Translations under genes and position numbers: made by a program
The notes under the pieces: generated by a model
Seen by the model: only the letters and a program-made list of their open reading frames with translations
Told to the model about the DNA's origin: nothing
Database searches by the model: none
NCBI RefSeq assembly: GCF_009720775.1
Contig: NZ_WNKW01000010.1
Coordinates: 16,574 to 80,573 of the forward strand
Direction of reading: 5' to 3'
DNA from: Pseudoduganella danionis
Lineage (GTDB): Bacteria; Pseudomonadota; Gammaproteobacteria; Burkholderiales; Burkholderiaceae_D
Length of the DNA stretch: 64,000 nucleotides
In this document: in pieces, positions 35,838-45,233 of the stretch
Numbering within the stretch: position 1 is the first letter of the stretch
Layout of the letters: each line of letters begins with the position of its first letter

Positions 35838-36413
35838 ATGGAAGCTTTCCTCATTTCCACCGGCATCGTCGCACTGGCCGAAATCGGTGACAAGACCCAG
35901 TTGCTGGCCTTTTGTCTGGCCGCCAAATTCCGCCGCCCGCTGCCCATCGTGGCCGCAATATTTGTGGCTACGATCGCCAACCACGCGTTCGCGGCCGCTA
36001 TAGGTAGCTGGATTACCAGCCTGCTGGGCCCCGATATCCTGCGCTGGGTGCTGGGCGTGTCCTTCATCGCCATGGCGGTATGGACACTGATACCGGACAA
36101 GATCGATGAAGAAGATATGCCGCTGGCGAAGTACGGCGTGTTCCTTACCACCCTGATCGCCTTCTTCGTCGCCGAGATGGGCGACAAGACGCAGGTGGCT
36201 ACGGTAGCACTGGCTGCGCGCTATCACAGTCTGGTGGCGGTGGTGTGCGGCACCACCTTCGGCATGATGCTGGCCAATGTGCCAGCCGTGTACCTGGGCG
36301 ATAAAATCGCCCACCGCGTTTCGCTGAAACTGGTGCACGGCATTGCGGCACTGGTATTCGCCCTGCTCGGCGTGGCTACGCTGATGGGCGCAGGCGCCAC
36401 CCTAGGCGCCTGA
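35838..36413 (+). CDS. TMEM165/GDT1 family (UPF0016) cation transporter
   Basis: A 191-residue, six-helix membrane protein with two copies of the family signature ExGDK(T/S): EIGDKTQLLAF (near the start) and EMGDKTQVATVAL (about residue 113). Members export Mn2+ or exchange Ca2+/Mn2+ against protons; in bacteria such as Vibrio (MneA) they give manganese resistance. AGGA lies 5 nt before the ATG. The 85-bp spacer to the divergent M1 peptidase gene is too short for a full yybP-ykoY manganese riboswitch, and none is seen. It overlaps the 3' end of the convergent glucan synthase gene by 12 bp. Confidence 0.93.
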   Translation: MEAFLISTGIVALAEIGDKTQLLAFCLAAKFRRPLPIVAAIFVATIANHAFAAAIGSWITSLLGPDILRWVLGVSFIAMAVWTLIPDKIDEEDMPLAKYGVFLTTLIAFFVAEMGDKTQVATVALAARYHSLVAVVCGTTFGMMLANVPAVYLGDKIAHRVSLKLVHGIAALVFALLGVATLMGAGATLGA

Positions 36414-39400
36414 TACGGACAAGGCTGGAACGTACAGGTCCACCGTATGCGTGACCGGCTGGTCCTCCAGCGTGATCTGCAGCCCCGCCAGTCTTTCCCC
36501 ATCCAGCACCAGCAGCCAGTCGTCAGACTGGCTGCGCTGGACGCGGATCACATAGCGCGCCGCGCCATAGCAGTAGCTCAATTCGAAATGCTCCCATGCG
36601 GGCGGCATGCGCGGCGACAGTTCCAGCAGTTGGCCCGTGCGCCGCACTCCCAGCAGCGACTCCACCAGCAGGCGGTACATCCAGCCGGATGATCCCGTGT
36701 ACCAGCTCCAGCCGCCGCGTCCCACGTGAGGCGGCACCGCATACACGTCCGCCGTAATCACATACGGTTCGACCCGATAGCGCTGCATGGCCTCGGGCGT
36801 GGCCGTATGCCGCAACGGATTGATCATGCGCGCCAGCTCCCACGCCAGCGCCGTCTCACCCAGCCGGGCAAAAGCCATGGCCGTCCAGATGGCGGCATGG
36901 GTGTACTGTCCACCATTTTCACGCACGCCCGGCACATAGCCGCGGATATAGCCGGGATTGGGACCGGCCTTGTCGAATGGCGGCTGCAGCAACTGGATGA
37001 TGCCATCTTCGCGCCGCACCAGCCGCTGGTTCACCTGCGTCATGGCGGTGCGCACGCGCGCGCCATCGGCCGCACCGGACAGCACGCCCCAGCTCTGCGA
37101 AATCGAATCGATCTGGCATTCCTCGTTGAGGTGAGAGCCCAGCGGCGTGCCATCGTCGAAATAGGCGCGCCGGTACCACTCGCCATCCCAGCCATGCTGC
37201 TCGACGGCGGCAGCCAGCGCGCGCGCATGGGTGCGGCATTCGGCGGCAAAGATGGCATCCTGCCGCTGCTCGGCCACTTCAGCAAAACGCTGCAGCACTT
37301 CGCACTGGAAGAAGGCCAGCCAGATACTCTCGCCGCGGCCCTGCTCGCCCACCTTGTCCATGCCGTCGTTCCAGTCGCAGGAGCCGATCAGTGGCAGATC
37401 ATGCGCGCCCAGCCGCCAGCCGTGGCGGATAGCGCGCTGGCAGTGCTCGTACAGCGTACCTTGCTGCGCCGAGCGTAGTGGCAGGTCGTAATAAGAATCT
37501 TCTTCCGGCTTGACGGCGCGCCCTTCCAGATAGGGCTGCGCCTCATCCAGCACCGCCAGATCATCCGTGGCCTGTACATAGCGCGCTGCCGCCAGCGGTA
37601 GCCACAGGTAGTCGTCCGAACAGTGGGTGCGCACACCGCGGTCGGACGGCGGATGCCACCAGTGCTGCACATCGCCTTCGAGGAACTGGTGGGCAGCGCA
37701 CAGCAGCAACTGTTCGCGCAGCAGTGCAGGACGGGTGTGGATGGTGGCCATGGCATCCTGCAACTGGTCGCGGAAGCCGAAGGCACCACCGGACTGGTAA
37801 TAGCCGCTGCGCGCCCACATGCGGCAGGCGATGGTCTGGTACATCAGCCAGCCATTGACCAGCACATCGAGCTCCGGCTCGGGCGTGCGGATCTGCACGG
37901 CGCCTAGCGTGGCCTGCCAGTAGGCCTGTACGGCGGCCAGCGCTTCGTATGCCGCTTCGGCACTGCGGTGCTTCTGCACCAGCGTGCTCGCGTCGGCATT
38001 GCGCCGCCCTGCCACGCCGAGCACAAACACCACTTCGCGCTCCTGTCCCGGCAGCAGTTCGATCGGCACCATCAGGGCTGCGCACGCATCGAGACCGGCG
38101 CCTGTGCGGCCGGACAGGCGCAAGCGGCGCAGCGCGGCCGGCGCGGCCAGCGTGCCGTTGCGGCCTATGAATTCGCTACGGTCGGCCGTGTGGCTGCGCA
38201 GCGCCGCATCGCAGTTGAAGAAGGCCACCCGCCCCGTGAACTCGGTGTTGTAGGGATTGCGCGCAAACAGCGCACCACTGGGTCCATCCACTTCCGTCAG
38301 CAGATGCATGCCGGACTTGGCACGCATATCGCCGAGCACCCATTCCACATAAGCGGCCAGCGACAGCCGGCGGCTGCTGGCCGAGAGGTTTTTCACTTTC
38401 AGCAGCGTGTAGCGGATAGGCGCATCAATGGCCACGAAAGTGGTCAGCGTGCTGGCGATACCGGCCGTGCTGTGTTCAAAGCTGCTGTAGCCGAAGCCGT
38501 GGCGCGTCACGTAGCGCCCTGCCGCCGGTGCCGGCAGCGGCGTGGGCGACCAGAACTGGCCGGTCTGCTCGTCGCGGATGTAGAAGGCTTCGCCGCTACT
38601 GTCGCTGACAGGATCGTTATGCCACGGCGTGAGGCGGAACTCGTGGGCATTTTCGTGCCAGCTATAGGCCTGCCCGCTTTCCGAGATCACGCTGCCGAAC
38701 TGCGGATTGGCCAGCACATTCGACCATGGCGCCGGGGTGCGCTCGCCAGCGCCGGAAACGATCACGTATTCGCGGCCGTCGGCGCTGAAGCCGCCCATGC
38801 CGTTAGCCAGCAGCAGGCCTTGCGGCAGCGCAGTTTCTTCATAGGCCGGCAGCGCCTCGGCATAGGCCGTGCCGCCTTCCGGCTGCAGCAGCGGCATACG
38901 CAGCGGCGCGGGCACGGAACGCTTGATCTGCTCGGCCAGCGTGCCGCGCTGATCGCTCAGGATGGCGCGCGCCACCGACTGCAGCAGGATGCGGTCTTCG
39001 TTGGCGATCTGGTCCACGAGTCGCACGAAGATGCCGCCGGGCCGGTCTATGGCCTGCGCATCGATGCCGGAAGCAATCAGGCCCATGATCTGGTCATGCA
39101 GTAGCTGGCGGTAGCCGCTCTGGTCCTCGTACCAGATCACCAGATCCACCACCAGCCCTTTCAGGCGCCAGTAAGCGTGTGCCTGCACCATCTGGCGCGC
39201 CAGTTCGATATTCGCCGGGTCGCGGATCTGCAGCAGCACGATGGGCAGGTCGCCCGAAATCGCATACGCCCACAGGCCGGACTGGCCGCGCTGGTTGCGC
39301 ATCAGGATGGCCGCATCGGCGCGCAGCGAAGCATGGGGATAGATCACGGCGTTGGCCAGCCGCGCATACAACTGCGCATCGGCTTCGCTGGCATTGAGCT

Positions 39401-42400
39401 GGCGCAGCACCACCTGGCTATGGGTCCACGCGAGTTCGAACACGCGGTCGGCCAGATGGCGGTCCTGATACTTGTCGATCAGGTGCAGCGCCGCTTCGCG
39501 CTGTTCGCACATGCCGGTGACGATATCGACAATCACGGTCTGGTCGGGCTGCAGGGTGATGGTCTGGCGTATCGCCACCACGGGATCGAGCACCGAGCCT
39601 TCGGCGCCGCCCAGCGTACTGCCTTCCGCCATGGCGGCCGGATCGAGCGCGCTGCGGCCACGGCCGAGGAAGCGCGAACGGTCCGTCTCGAACGAGACGG
39701 CGCTGACCACGCCATCATGCACCATCATGGCGTGCAGCAGCCACGGTGTCGCATCGTGCGCGCCGCGCGGGCGGCGCGTGCACAGGATGGCATTCTCGCC
39801 ATGCAGGATTTCGCTCTGCACAAACAGCTTGCTGAATGCCGGATGGGCAGCATCGGCGGCGGCCGGTGCCAGCGCCACTTCCGCATAGCTGGTGATTTCC
39901 AGCGTGCGTACCTGCTCCGACTGGTTGGTGATACGGCTGCGGCGCAGTTCGATATCATCTTCCGGCGACACCACGATTTCCGTGTACAGATCGATGCCAC
40001 GGTCGCTACGGCGGAACTCGGCCCGCCCTTCCGAGAAGATCACTTCGTAGCGACGCGGTTCTACCAGCGTGGGCTGATAGGTGGTGGACCAGTAGCGCCC
40101 ATCATCGAGGTCGCGCACATAGCAGAAATTGCCCCAGTGGTCGCGCGTGCTGTCTTCGCGCCAGCGCGTCACGGCCATATCCTTCCAGCGGCTATAGCTG
40201 CCGCCTGCATTGGTCACCATCACGTGATAGCGCCCGTTCGACAGCAACTGGGTTTCCGGCACGGCCGTACTGGGCTGGCCCAGTATGCGCATAGGCATGC
40301 TCGGCTCGACGACATTGCTGCGTAGCGCCGCCTGCTCGGTGGTGTTGGAATAGAATGCGCCCAGCTGCGGGCTGCGTTCCTGCAGCACCAGCAGGGTCGA
40401 TTGCAGCAGCGGGTCCGATTCGAAGCGGCGCTGCATGGGGCGCTGATGCAGCAGGTAGGCCAGCGCCAGCAGGCCCATGCCCTGATGGTGCACCATGAAG
40501 GAACGGATCACGGCGGCCGTCTGCCCGCGTGGCAGGCGCGCTGCCGTGAAGTCCACCGCTTCGTAGAAACCGTAGCGGCCCAGATAGCCGAGCGCGGCCA
40601 TTTTCTGCAGATTGCTGCACGCCGCTTCCGGCTGCACCATCAGCCCCAGCATGCTGGCATACGGCGCCACCACCAGATCATCACCGAGCCCGCGTTTGAG
40701 GCCCAGCCCCGGCACGCCGAATGCGCGGTACTGGTAATTCAGGCTGGCATCGACCATGTTGTAGCCCGATTCCGATATCCCCCACGGCACGTTGCGGCGC
40801 CGGCCATACTCGATCTGCGCAGCGATCACGGCGCGGTAAGTCTGGTCCAGCAGCGTATCGGGATAGCTGGGCATGACCAGCAGCGGCATCAGGTATTCGA
40901 ACATCGAGCCGCTCCACGACAGCAGCACGGGCTGGCCTGCCACGATGCATAGCTGGCGGCCCAGTGCGAACCAGTGTTCCTGCGGTAGCTGGCCTTGCGC
41001 AATGGCGACGAAGCTGGCCAGCCGTACTTCCGAAGCCAGCAGATCGTAATAACTGCTATCGAGCCGGCGTTCGCTGACGTTATAGCCTATCGCCAGCAGA
41101 TGGGTGGTGCTGTTGTACAGGAAGCCGTACTCCATGCGCGCGAACGCGGCGCAGCGCTGCGCCAGCCCTTCCAGTGCCTGGATACGCTGCTGCGCGGCCT
41201 GCGCGGCTTCCGCACATAGCTGCGCCAGTTGCAACTGGCGTTCGCGTTCGGCCGGGGCCAGTGCGCTTTGCTGCACACCGTTCACGCTATCGTGCAGCGC
41301 GGCCAGTTCGCGCAGGCTAGGGATGCGCAGCAGTGCGCTATCGGGCAAGGCTTCGGCCGGCAGCACCAGCCACGGCATCAGCAGTGCCAGTTCGGCCAGC
41401 GCTGCACGGCATTGCTGCAGCAGCGCCGTATGCCACAGCAGGGTTTCGCCATGCAGAGCGGCCTGCGGGTCCAGTCCGCCCAGCAGTTGCTGCAGGCGCA
41501 ATAGCCAATGGCGCATCTGCGCACCATCGCTTCCATCAGGCGCTTCCTGCAGCACGATGCCGAGTTCACCCGCCATGGCCCCATACTGTTCACGCCAGGC
41601 CTGCTGCAGCAGCGTGGCCGTAGTCACCAGCCCTTCCACCTGCCGCGTGCCGAGCACGGGCTGGGCCGCCAGTCCGTTCAGCCCCGCCTGCAGGGTCAGC
41701 AGATGTCCGGCCAGATTGCCGCTGTCGACTGTCGATACATAGATGGGCAGCAGCGGCTGCAGGCTGCGGGTGTCGTACCAGTTGTAGAAATGGCCCTGAT
41801 AGCGCTCCAGCCGGTCCAGCGTCGTCAAGGTATGCGCGGTACGGTCGATTAGTTGGCCCACGGTCAGATAGCCAAAATCGCTGGCACTGAGGTTGGCCAG
41901 CAGGGCCATGCCGATATTGGTCGGCGAAGTGCGGTGCGCCACCACTTGCACCGGATGCTCTTGCATATTATCGGGCGGCAGCCAGTTATCTTCCGGTCCC
42001 ACGAAACGTTCGAAATAGGCCCAGGTGCGGCGCGCCAGTGTGCGCAGGAATAGCAACTGCTCGGCCGACAGCGTGACACTCTTGCGGGCAATGGGCTGGC
42101 TGATACGGTTGGCCAGCGCCGGCGCCAGCAGCCAGAGCGGCACAAACAGCAGGGCCGGCCACAGGCTGGCCGGCTGCCACAGCAGGATAGCCAGCAGCGC
42201 CAGCCCGCACAGCGCGGACGCGGGCCACATGCTGCGCCAGCTATTGCCGCTGGCCTGTGCCACCAGCGTGGAAGCGCGCCATTCAAGCAGGCGCTGATGC
42301 GACACCAGCAGGCGCCAGTAGCTGCGCGCGATCGCGTCCAGACTGAACCACGCTTCATAGGGCAGGAACACCAGCATCAGCAAGGCATGGGCAAACTGCA

Positions 42401-45065
42401 GGCTGCTGCGGCGCAGGCTGGCCCGCATATGCTGACGCCACAATGTATCGCGCGGGCGCCGTGCCAGATCGTACAGGCCACCGAGCAGCGGCGTTACAAA
42501 CAGCACGGCCAGCACGGCCGCAGTCCATAACCACGGGCGCGGCAGCACCAGCCATGCCAGCAGCAATAAGCCCAGCAAGGCCGGCGCCGTCACGCTGCGG
42601 CGCAAATTATCGAACAGCTTCCAGCGCGATAGCAGCGACAGGGGATTGCGCTCGCGCTGACGTTCGGGCAGCGGCACGCGATGGCCCAGCCATGCGGCCA
42701 CTTGCCAGTCGCCGCGTATCCAGCGCTGGCGCCGCTGCACATCGTCGCTATAGCGGGACGGATAGGCTTCGTATAGCTGCACATCGCTGAGCAGGCCCGC
42801 ACGCAGATAACAGCCTTCCAGCAGGTCGTGGCTGAGGATGCGGTTTTCCGGCAGGCGGCCGTCCAGCACCTGACGGAACACGCCCACATCGTAAATGCCT
42901 TTTCCGATGAACGAGCCTTCGTAAAACACATCCTGATACACGTCCGACACGGTGCGCGTGTAGGGGTCGATACCGGGCTCGCCGCCGCACAGTTTTTCAT
43001 AGAGCGATGCCTGTTCGCCCGGCACGCTGACGGCGATGCGCGGCTGCAGGATGCCATAGCCTTCCACCACGCGCTGCAGGCGCTGATCCACGCGCGGCTG
43101 ATTCAGCGGGTGCAGCATGGTGGCGATCATCTGCTGCGCTGCTTCGCGCGGCAAGCGGGTATCGCTGTCGAGCGTAATCACATAGCGCACTGCGGCCAGC
43201 CGGCTGATATCGCCCTCGACCACGCTGAATGCCGCCGCGCCGGCCCCGCACAGCAGGCGGTTCAGGTCCTGCAGCTTGCCGCGCTTGCGTTCATAGCCCA
43301 TCCAGACGCCTTCCTGCGCATTCCACAGCCGTGGCCGGTGCAGCAGCACGAACGGTAACGGCAGCTCGTCTTCCATGCGCGCGCCGTATTGCCGGTTGAG
43401 CTGGGCGATGCTGTGCTGTGCCTGTTCGATCAGGGCGGCATCGGCAGGCTGGATGGCGCTGTCGGCATCCGTCAGATCCGTGAGCAGACAGAATTGCAGA
43501 TGCCGGTCGCGGTTGGCAAGGAAGTGCACTTCGAGCTGCTCGCAGAGCTGTGCCACATTCTCGCTGCTGTACAGCAGCGCCGGCACCACCACCAGCGTGC
43601 GCGCATCGGCCGGCACGCCCTGCGGCAGCGCCATGCGCGGCAATGGGTGGGGCTGGGTCAGTAGCGTGGCCAGCCAGTTGACCAGCGCCAGCGCGAGCTG
43701 GCCGCTAGCCAGCAGGGTCAGTACGGCCGTCAACAGCAGCCAAGCTGGCGCCACGCCCTGCAGCGCAGCCTGCCGCACCAGCCATGCTGTCGCCACCAGC
43801 GCCAGCGCGGCAATCGCGCCCAGATAAGTCGTCAGCGGCGCGCTGCGCGCGGTCTGCTGCAGCACTTCCAGCCACGGGCGCCGCATGCGGCACTGGCGTT
43901 CGAGCTGGACCACGCCCGCGCCTATCAGGTAGTAGCCCACGTGGCCATAACGTTCTTCACTGCCATGGGCTTGCGCAAGCTGCAGCGCGTGCTGCGCCAC
44001 TTCGCCTTCCGTGTAGGCGCTGCGGCGGGCGATCTTTTCGATCGCATGGCGGTACAGGTCGCGCGTGGCAAAAGCCATCTGCGCGTACACACCAGCAGGG
44101 TCCTGGCGCAGGGTCTGCTCCACCACGCTCATGGTTTCGACAAACTCCTGCCAGTCCATGGTGCCGAGGAAGCGCAGGCTGCCTATGCTGTTGGCGATCG
44201 ATACCTGTTCGGCGGCCTGCTGCTGGATTTCAGCCTGGATCTGCTGTTCTATGGTCTGCCCGGCTTCCGCCAGCCGGTGGGTAATCCACGACAACGCCAG
44301 CGTCAGGGCCGGACTCTGGCCTTGCAGGCGGCGCGCCAGTTCGGCCACGAAGGCGCTGGTAATGGGCGGATTGGAACGCGCCATGTCGGCCACCAGCAGG
44401 ATCAGGCCGCTCGGGTTGCTCTCGGCCACCTGCGTCATCTGGTCGGCCCAGTGGTTGGCCAGATCGCGCTGGCGCCGGTTGTCGGCCACCCGCACAGCCA
44501 CGCGGCGCAGGTTTTCGATCAGCGCCAGCCGCAGCATGATGGGGATGGCCCACAGCTCGCCGAGCTGCAGGCTGGCCACTTCCTGATACGCCGCCACGAA
44601 GCGGCACAAGGATTCGGGATCAACCCGGCCATCGCCATGGGCGATGATTTCCAGTGCGATGCGGTAGACGCGCGGGCAGGCCGGCAGGGCATCGCCGTCG
44701 AGGCGGGGCAACTGGCGGCTGTAGTTGCGCGGCAGGTGACGGCGGGCAATACGAATCTGCTCTTCGATCAGGTAAAAGTTATCGAGCAGCCATTCCGAGG
44801 CCGGCGTGATCTGGCGCCCCTGCTTGACGGCGGCCGTCAGTTCGCTGCAAGTGGCATCGATCACGCTGGCGTTCTGCGCCAGCCGCACCAATAGGCGGTC
44901 GGCGCCGCCGTGCGTGCTGAGGCGGTGGTGGCTGGCCAGCGTCTTGCCATGCACAGCCATCTGCACGGCGCTGAACAATTCCGCGCGCAACGGAAGATCG
45001 GCCGTCTCGTCTTCGCGGGACACCGTGCGGGCAGCAATCAGTGGCAAAAACAGAGGGACAAACAT
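36402..45065 (-). CDS. ndvB: Cyclic beta-1,2-glucan synthase (NdvB/ChvB-like), 2887 residues
   Basis: A giant multidomain membrane enzyme. From the ATG at 45065 (GGGAG, 5 nt spacing) it has an N-terminal cytoplasmic region, membrane helices around residues 430-500, and a GT84 glycosyltransferase (YVITLDSDTRLPREAAQQM near residue 630). Helices follow around 850-1020, then a glycoamylase-like domain (STVDSGNLAGHLL near 1112, ISESGYNMVDASLNY), beta-sandwich regions, and a GH94 phosphorylase-like C-terminus (SGYYQSGGAFGFRDQLQDA, IGSCDWNDGMDKVG near 2565). This is the known order of cyclic glucan synthases, which start, extend, cyclise and size-control cyclic beta-1,2-glucan, an osmoregulated periplasmic glucan. 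No ndvA/chvA exporter gene is adjacent. Its length is close to Rhizobium NdvB (about 2800). Confidence 0.93.
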   Translation of the reverse strand: MFVPLFLPLIAARTVSREDETADLPLRAELFSAVQMAVHGKTLASHHRLSTHGGADRLLVRLAQNASVIDATCSELTAAVKQGRQITPASEWLLDNFYLIEEQIRIARRHLPRNYSRQLPRLDGDALPACPRVYRIALEIIAHGDGRVDPESLCRFVAAYQEVASLQLGELWAIPIMLRLALIENLRRVAVRVADNRRQRDLANHWADQMTQVAESNPSGLILLVADMARSNPPITSAFVAELARRLQGQSPALTLALSWITHRLAEAGQTIEQQIQAEIQQQAAEQVSIANSIGSLRFLGTMDWQEFVETMSVVEQTLRQDPAGVYAQMAFATRDLYRHAIEKIARRSAYTEGEVAQHALQLAQAHGSEERYGHVGYYLIGAGVVQLERQCRMRRPWLEVLQQTARSAPLTTYLGAIAALALVATAWLVRQAALQGVAPAWLLLTAVLTLLASGQLALALVNWLATLLTQPHPLPRMALPQGVPADARTLVVVPALLYSSENVAQLCEQLEVHFLANRDRHLQFCLLTDLTDADSAIQPADAALIEQAQHSIAQLNRQYGARMEDELPLPFVLLHRPRLWNAQEGVWMGYERKRGKLQDLNRLLCGAGAAAFSVVEGDISRLAAVRYVITLDSDTRLPREAAQQMIATMLHPLNQPRVDQRLQRVVEGYGILQPRIAVSVPGEQASLYEKLCGGEPGIDPYTRTVSDVYQDVFYEGSFIGKGIYDVGVFRQVLDGRLPENRILSHDLLEGCYLRAGLLSDVQLYEAYPSRYSDDVQRRQRWIRGDWQVAAWLGHRVPLPERQRERNPLSLLSRWKLFDNLRRSVTAPALLGLLLLAWLVLPRPWLWTAAVLAVLFVTPLLGGLYDLARRPRDTLWRQHMRASLRRSSLQFAHALLMLVFLPYEAWFSLDAIARSYWRLLVSHQRLLEWRASTLVAQASGNSWRSMWPASALCGLALLAILLWQPASLWPALLFVPLWLLAPALANRISQPIARKSVTLSAEQLLFLRTLARRTWAYFERFVGPEDNWLPPDNMQEHPVQVVAHRTSPTNIGMALLANLSASDFGYLTVGQLIDRTAHTLTTLDRLERYQGHFYNWYDTRSLQPLLPIYVSTVDSGNLAGHLLTLQAGLNGLAAQPVLGTRQVEGLVTTATLLQQAWREQYGAMAGELGIVLQEAPDGSDGAQMRHWLLRLQQLLGGLDPQAALHGETLLWHTALLQQCRAALAELALLMPWLVLPAEALPDSALLRIPSLRELAALHDSVNGVQQSALAPAERERQLQLAQLCAEAAQAAQQRIQALEGLAQRCAAFARMEYGFLYNSTTHLLAIGYNVSERRLDSSYYDLLASEVRLASFVAIAQGQLPQEHWFALGRQLCIVAGQPVLLSWSGSMFEYLMPLLVMPSYPDTLLDQTYRAVIAAQIEYGRRRNVPWGISESGYNMVDASLNYQYRAFGVPGLGLKRGLGDDLVVAPYASMLGLMVQPEAACSNLQKMAALGYLGRYGFYEAVDFTAARLPRGQTAAVIRSFMVHHQGMGLLALAYLLHQRPMQRRFESDPLLQSTLLVLQERSPQLGAFYSNTTEQAALRSNVVEPSMPMRILGQPSTAVPETQLLSNGRYHVMVTNAGGSYSRWKDMAVTRWREDSTRDHWGNFCYVRDLDDGRYWSTTYQPTLVEPRRYEVIFSEGRAEFRRSDRGIDLYTEIVVSPEDDIELRRSRITNQSEQVRTLEITSYAEVALAPAAADAAHPAFSKLFVQSEILHGENAILCTRRPRGAHDATPWLLHAMMVHDGVVSAVSFETDRSRFLGRGRSALDPAAMAEGSTLGGAEGSVLDPVVAIRQTITLQPDQTVIVDIVTGMCEQREAALHLIDKYQDRHLADRVFELAWTHSQVVLRQLNASEADAQLYARLANAVIYPHASLRADAAILMRNQRGQSGLWAYAISGDLPIVLLQIRDPANIELARQMVQAHAYWRLKGLVVDLVIWYEDQSGYRQLLHDQIMGLIASGIDAQAIDRPGGIFVRLVDQIANEDRILLQSVARAILSDQRGTLAEQIKRSVPAPLRMPLLQPEGGTAYAEALPAYEETALPQGLLLANGMGGFSADGREYVIVSGAGERTPAPWSNVLANPQFGSVISESGQAYSWHENAHEFRLTPWHNDPVSDSSGEAFYIRDEQTGQFWSPTPLPAPAAGRYVTRHGFGYSSFEHSTAGIASTLTTFVAIDAPIRYTLLKVKNLSASSRRLSLAAYVEWVLGDMRAKSGMHLLTEVDGPSGALFARNPYNTEFTGRVAFFNCDAALRSHTADRSEFIGRNGTLAAPAALRRLRLSGRTGAGLDACAALMVPIELLPGQEREVVFVLGVAGRRNADASTLVQKHRSAEAAYEALAAVQAYWQATLGAVQIRTPEPELDVLVNGWLMYQTIACRMWARSGYYQSGGAFGFRDQLQDAMATIHTRPALLREQLLLCAAHQFLEGDVQHWWHPPSDRGVRTHCSDDYLWLPLAAARYVQATDDLAVLDEAQPYLEGRAVKPEEDSYYDLPLRSAQQGTLYEHCQRAIRHGWRLGAHDLPLIGSCDWNDGMDKVGEQGRGESIWLAFFQCEVLQRFAEVAEQRQDAIFAAECRTHARALAAAVEQHGWDGEWYRRAYFDDGTPLGSHLNEECQIDSISQSWGVLSGAADGARVRTAMTQVNQRLVRREDGIIQLLQPPFDKAGPNPGYIRGYVPGVRENGGQYTHAAIWTAMAFARLGETALAWELARMINPLRHTATPEAMQRYRVEPYVITADVYAVPPHVGRGGWSWYTGSSGWMYRLLVESLLGVRRTGQLLELSPRMPPAWEHFELSYCYGAARYVIRVQRSQSDDWLLVLDGERLAGLQITLEDQPVTHTVDLYVPALSVSGA

Positions 45066-45174
45066 AGACACTCCCGGCCTCGCAAAACTATTGCAGAATA
45101 AGATGCATAGGCAGCTTACTGGGCGGGCGCGGGCGCGACCGTGCGCAGGCGTACATATACGCTGGCGCCGGAGC

Positions 45175-45200
45175 AAAAAAAAGGGCCGCTTGCGCGGCCC
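45175..45200 (-). terminator. Intrinsic terminator after the cysteine desulfurase fusion gene
   Basis: GGGCCGC-TTGC-GCGGCCC (45183-45200) forms a perfect 7-bp stem, followed on the minus strand by eight T (45175-45182). It lies 34 bp after the stop codon at 45234, upstream of the glucan synthase gene, so the two genes are separate transcription units. Confidence 0.9.
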
Positions 45201-45233
45201 TCAAACGAAGAGACAACTGTAATCGTGCAAGCC

